Source: Syntrophaceae bacterium
GTDB lineage: Bacteria > Desulfobacterota > Syntrophorhabdia > Syntrophorhabdales > WCHB1-27
Assembly (NCBI GenBank): GCA_003165115.1
Contig: PLSJ01000159.1
Span: 2,440-11,229, forward strand
DNA length: 8,790 nucleotides
Direction of reading: 5' to 3'
How positions within the stretch are numbered: the stretch's first letter is position 1; the number at the start of each line of letters is the position of its first letter. Positions 6,881 through 8,790 of this stretch are shown in pieces. The position numbers and the translations under genes are program-made. The notes under the pieces were generated by a model, which worked only from the letters and a program-made list of their open reading frames with translations, was not told the origin of the DNA and did no database searches.

Positions 6881-6909
6881 TTGACATTATATAACATATG
6901 TTTTACAAT
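6881..6909 (+). promoter_or_regulatory. Strong sigma-70 promoter of riboswitch unit 2
   Basis: TTGACA (6881-6886, 6/6) and TACAAT (6904-6909, 5/6) are separated by exactly 17 nt. Transcription would begin near 6916, about 6 nt before the second aptamer. A perfect 10-nt palindrome, AACATATGTT (6893-6902), lies wholly inside the spacer and could be a repressor or activator site. This is the best promoter in the window and is expected to drive the two secreted-protein genes. Confidence 0.75.
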
Positions 6910-6921
6910 GTCATTATCTTG

Positions 6922-7014
6922 AAAGGCCAAACCACCGGCGACGGTGGGACGGAAAGCCAACGGGTCTGGGACATGCTTCATGAAAAGCCTCCAGTAGACG
7001 GCCGGGCTGCCAGG
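6922..7014 (+). promoter_or_regulatory. GEMM-I (cyclic-di-GMP-I type) riboswitch aptamer 2
   Basis: A textbook-looking GEMM-I aptamer. It opens with AAAGGCCAAACC (6922-6933), then a six-pair hairpin (6932-6937/6942-6947) capped by a GCGA tetraloop, and the core strand GGGACGGAAAGCC (6946-6958). AACGGGTCT (6959-6967) follows, with GTCT (6964-6967) pairing to AGAC (6996-6999) and an inner GCTT/AAGC helix (6975-6978/6985-6988). The closing strand is GGCCGGGCTGCCAGG (7000-7014). In Vc2 numbering, G20 (G6926) and A47 (A6953) are retained, while the 21-46 pair is C-G instead of G-C, a compensatory change. G20 favours cyclic-di-GMP; the 3',3'-cGAMP-selective relatives carry A at that place. It lies about 95 nt before the start codon of the first secreted-protein gene and should control that operon. 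Confidence 0.88.
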
Positions 7015-7018
7015 AAGA

Positions 7019-7075
7019 ACTCTTACTCTGAAAGAAAAGGGGGGGTGAAGGGGCAAAGAGTAGTCTCTTTTTTTT
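7019..7075 (+). terminator. Candidate terminator/antiterminator expression platform of unit 2
   Basis: A hairpin AAAGAG (7055-7060), loop TAGT, CTCTTT (7065-7070) runs straight into more T (7068-7075 are all T), the arrangement of an intrinsic terminator, though the stem is AT-rich. Immediately after the aptamer, TTACTCT (7023-7029) can pair with AGAGTAG (7057-7063), and ACTCTT (7019-7024) with AAGAGT (7056-7061). Either pairing destroys the hairpin and would act as an antiterminator. A further alternative, CTGCCA (7007-7012) with TGGCAG (7075-7080), competes with closing of the aptamer. The direction of control (on or off with ligand) cannot be settled by eye. Confidence 0.45.
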
Positions 7076-7109
7076 GGCAGTCAGGTTATCAATTGTCTAA
7101 GGAGGATGG

Positions 7110-7811
7110 ATGAAAAGATTTTTGGTTCCAATTAGTTTTATGATGTTGCTCCTTCTCCCGTTTCTTGTGCCGGGTCATTCGATGGCGACTGCGTACCTGG
7201 ATTTCAGCATAGCGGGCACGGAGCAACTCTCGTGGGACGGGAACAGTAACGACGGTCTCGTCGGAAAAGTCACGGCGAGCTCGAAAGGCGCTTCCGTGTT
7301 TGCTCACGGCAGCACGGTTTCCGGAACGGAGAGCATCACGGGCGCGGTTCTCAATTTCACTACCGGCAAGTTCGTCACTCCCCCGTACCCGGATACAACA
7401 GCGGCATGGGGCTTCGCTCCAGGTGGGTCCGTGAAGATCACGGGGTCAATCGCGTCGCTGGGCCTCTCCAACGCCACGCTCTTTACGGCAACGTTCTCCG
7501 GGTCGCCGGTTGAAGTCGAAAAGGTGGAAAACGGCAGCAGCCTCTACTCCTACACTACGTTAGATTCCCTTAAGCTGACGTGGGTTAACCCTGCTCTCCT
7601 GAGCCATTATGGCTTCACGTCGGGGCTGAATACGGGCAATCTCGATATCTCCCTGAGCGCGTTCATGAACGCTACCTCCGGAAAGGCGTTCAGTCTCATC
7701 GGAGCCGGAGGCGGTGATGTCGTTTCTAATGTGCCCGTGCCGGCTTCCGTTCTGCTTCTTGCCCCAGGGCTCCTGAGCCTTGTGGGAATCAGAAAAAGGC
7801 ATTTGGGCTAG
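7110..7811 (+). CDS. Exported protein with VPxP-type (PEP-CTERM-like) sorting tail, paralogue 1
   Basis: A 233-aa secreted protein of unrecognised central family. It has a Sec signal peptide over residues 1-28 (MKR, hydrophobic 9-20, likely cut at SMA or ATA). The middle is Ser/Thr/Gly-rich, beta-strand-like and lacks cysteines (LSWDG 40-44, LNFTTG 81-86, GGSVKITGS 105-113, YGFTSGLNTGNLDIS 167-181). The tail carries V208-P-V-P-A-S213, then a hydrophobic helix (214-226) and basic R228-K-R230. Motif, transmembrane helix and basic end are the three parts of a PEP-CTERM/VPLPA-type signal that exosortase enzymes cleave in the inner membrane on the way to the cell surface. The start has GGAGG 4 nt upstream. 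The next gene begins 10 nt after its stop and encodes a paralogue with the same plan. Expression should be under riboswitch 2. A role in matrix or surface structures is inferred from the sorting class only. Confidence 0.85.
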   Translation: MKRFLVPISFMMLLLLPFLVPGHSMATAYLDFSIAGTEQLSWDGNSNDGLVGKVTASSKGASVFAHGSTVSGTESITGAVLNFTTGKFVTPPYPDTTAAWGFAPGGSVKITGSIASLGLSNATLFTATFSGSPVEVEKVENGSSLYSYTTLDSLKLTWVNPALLSHYGFTSGLNTGNLDISLSAFMNATSGKAFSLIGAGGGDVVSNVPVPASVLLLAPGLLSLVGIRKRHLG

Positions 7812-7821
7812 AGGAGAGATA

Positions 7822-8541
7822 ATGAAAAAACTTACACTCAGCATTTTCGGTTTAGTACTGGCTATTGCCCTCCTGGTCGCTGCGCCGGGTCAGTCGGCGG
7901 CCGCCCCAATGGCAATGTTCACCGCCGCCGGCTCCGGTTACCTGAGCTGGGCGGGGCCGGGCACGCCTCTTACGGGGCAGGTTGAAGTGATGGAGGTGAC
8001 GGGGTTCGACTCGGTGTTCAACGTCACCATGGACTCCCTGATCGACTCCGGCTCTCCTTATGCCGGATCGACGGCCGGGATAATGACGTTCACCACGGGC
8101 AACCAGATAGGCACAAACTTTACCTGGGCAGGCGGAGGCTCCTTTTCCATCTCCGGAGGAAGCTCCGACCTGGGGATTAGCACCGGCAGCGCCCTGTTGA
8201 AGGGCACCGGCACCCTCGGCGAGGTGACGATAAACGTGATATCGGGGGCTCCGTTTCTTGAGGTGGTGTTCAGCTCTCTGTCCGGTTCTATTCACCCCAC
8301 CATCGCAGCCGCCGCCGGTTTTGGCACGACTTCGGTCAACGGCTACATGAATATCGGCTTCAACAGTGACACGGCGCCCTCCTTTGCCGGCTTCACGTTC
8401 GGCTCGCCGAGCGACCCTAACGTCGCCATTCTAGGGAGCGGCGTAGTGGCGAACACCCCCGTTCCCGTCCCGCCTTCGGTCCTTCTCCTCGCCCCTGGTC
8501 TCCTGGGTCTCGTCGGTATGAGGAAACGGTTCAAGGCATAG
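7822..8541 (+). CDS. Exported protein with VPxP-type (PEP-CTERM-like) sorting tail, paralogue 2
   Basis: A 239-aa paralogue of the preceding protein. Its signal peptide spans residues 1-28 (MKKL, hydrophobic 7-21, cleavage at SAAA). The body is Gly/Ser/Thr-rich and shares several stations in order with its neighbour: LSWAG (41-45), IMTFTTG (87-93), GGSFSISGGSSDLGIS (105-120), GFGTTSVNGYMNIGF (166-180). No cysteine is present. The tail has P213-V-P-V-P-P-S219, a hydrophobic helix (220-232) and R234-K-R236. I chose the ATG at 7822, with GAGGAG 5 nt upstream; a more upstream in-frame ATG at 7780 would overlap the previous gene and bury the signal peptide. The pair most likely arose by tandem duplication and has diverged strongly in the middle. 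No exosortase gene is in the window, so the processing enzyme must be encoded elsewhere. Confidence 0.85.
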   Translation: MKKLTLSIFGLVLAIALLVAAPGQSAAAPMAMFTAAGSGYLSWAGPGTPLTGQVEVMEVTGFDSVFNVTMDSLIDSGSPYAGSTAGIMTFTTGNQIGTNFTWAGGGSFSISGGSSDLGISTGSALLKGTGTLGEVTINVISGAPFLEVVFSSLSGSIHPTIAAAAGFGTTSVNGYMNIGFNSDTAPSFAGFTFGSPSDPNVAILGSGVVANTPVPVPPSVLLLAPGLLGLVGMRKRFKA

Positions 8542-8561
8542 ACCGTCTTTTACGAAATATT

Positions 8562-8597
8562 AAGGGCAGGGCCATAAAAGCGGCTCTGCCCTTTCTT
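8562..8597 (+). terminator. Strong hairpin terminator after the secreted-protein pair
   Basis: Twelve pairs (8562-8573 with 8582-8593, one G-U) enclose an 8-nt loop and are followed by TTTCTT. The GC-rich stem (AAGGGCAGGGCC with GGCTCTGCCCTT) 20 nt after the second stop codon marks the end of the riboswitch-controlled operon. Confidence 0.8.
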
Positions 8598-8608
8598 GGA
8601 GAGAGGCC

Positions 8609-8782
8609 ATGCGCGATACGGTGATATGCTTCCGCACGAGTGATGATTTACGCAAAGCACTGGAAAAAGTCTCGGAGACGGACAGGAGATCGCTCTCTTC
8701 CGTGATAGAGCATATCCTCTACGATTACGTAGAGCGCAGGGAGCCGAAAGGGGTAACCGAAGAGAAGTGGGTATTCCGATGA
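8609..8782 (+). CDS. Small ribbon-helix-helix protein
   Basis: A 57-aa open frame with a GGAGAGAGG Shine-Dalgarno just ahead of its ATG. It starts with a short strand (TVICFRTS, 4-11), then a helix (DDLRKALEKVSE, 12-23), a turn, and a second helix (LSSVIEHILYDYVERRE, 29-45). This is the layout of the Arc/MetJ ribbon-helix-helix DNA-binding fold, in which two copies interlock and the strand pair (here I6, F8, R9, T10) enters the major groove. It follows the hairpin terminator directly, so it may have its own promoter or live on readthrough. Its stop codon overlaps an ATG (ATGA at 8779), suggesting a coupled partner gene beyond the edge, as is common for antitoxin or autoregulator genes. The target is unknown. 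Confidence 0.7.
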   Translation: MRDTVICFRTSDDLRKALEKVSETDRRSLSSVIEHILYDYVERREPKGVTEEKWVFR

Positions 8783-8790
8783 AGTCGGCC
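8779..8790 (+). CDS. Possible start of a further gene, cut by the window edge
   Basis: An ATG overlapping the ribbon-helix-helix stop codon (ATGA) opens a frame reading MKSA before the sequence ends. The overlap is the only support; nothing can be said about the product. Confidence 0.25.

Noticed and set aside
7039..7056. G-rich patch (G7 then GGGG) as a G-quadruplex
   Set aside because: At most three G-tracts are available close together, not four, so a stable intramolecular quadruplex is unlikely; the G7 run is at most a slippage-prone homopolymer.
6898..7113. A 71-codon open frame across the second leader
   Set aside because: Its ATG lies between the -35 and -10 boxes, upstream of the expected transcription start, and the frame is made of conserved aptamer sequence.
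1..8790. CRISPR array, insertion sequence or prophage elements
   Set aside because: No regularly spaced direct repeats, transposase or integrase motifs, or flanking inverted repeats with target duplications were seen.

Overview
The window reads as GC-rich chromosomal DNA of an anaerobic or facultative Gram-negative bacterium. Desulfobacterota (the old Deltaproteobacteria) fits best. That placement is inference: it rests on the style of the GEMM-I (cyclic-di-GMP-I class) aptamers, the VPxP-type C-terminal sorting signals and the tatD-isochorismatase-GerMN-serS housekeeping run, with no database search behind it.

Left block (1-3035, minus strand). An Old-Yellow-Enzyme-family flavin oxidoreductase is followed after 24 nt by a zinc-dependent medium-chain alcohol dehydrogenase. 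Further on comes the N-terminal third of a LivJ-type periplasmic binding protein, which has its own convincing sigma-70 promoter (TTGACG, 17 nt, TATACA). Together they look like a small uptake and redox module for an unknown carbonyl, enoate or branched/aromatic acid compound. The 199-nt gap to the right-hand genes is divergent and carries a minus-strand TATAAT.

Middle block (3235-6372, plus strand). A very compact operon encodes TatD-type metal-dependent hydrolase, isochorismatase-like cysteine hydrolase (1-nt gap), a membrane-anchored GerMN-domain protein (4-nt overlap) and seryl-tRNA synthetase (0-nt gap). All carry intact catalytic residues.

Right block (6373-8790). After about 260 nt without a gene, the sequence holds two successive promoter plus GEMM-I riboswitch units (aptamers near 6672-6764 and 6922-7014). 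Each has a TTGACA-type promoter placed so that transcription would begin just before the aptamer. The second leader ends in a candidate pair of mutually exclusive hairpins with a T8 tract, then a strong Shine-Dalgarno and two paralogous secreted proteins. Both proteins have signal peptides and C-terminal VPVP-motif, hydrophobic, RKR sorting tails of the PEP-CTERM/exosortase class. A strong hairpin terminator closes this pair. A 57-aa ribbon-helix-helix protein follows, overlapping by 4 nt what may be the start of another gene at the window edge.

The most interesting part is the duplicated second-messenger-sensing leader in front of exosortase-type surface proteins. The first aptamer seems to carry a substitution at the key ligand-intercalating adenine and has no gene of its own, while the second looks intact. 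Taken together this suggests that cyclic-di-GMP levels control deposition of surface or matrix proteins.
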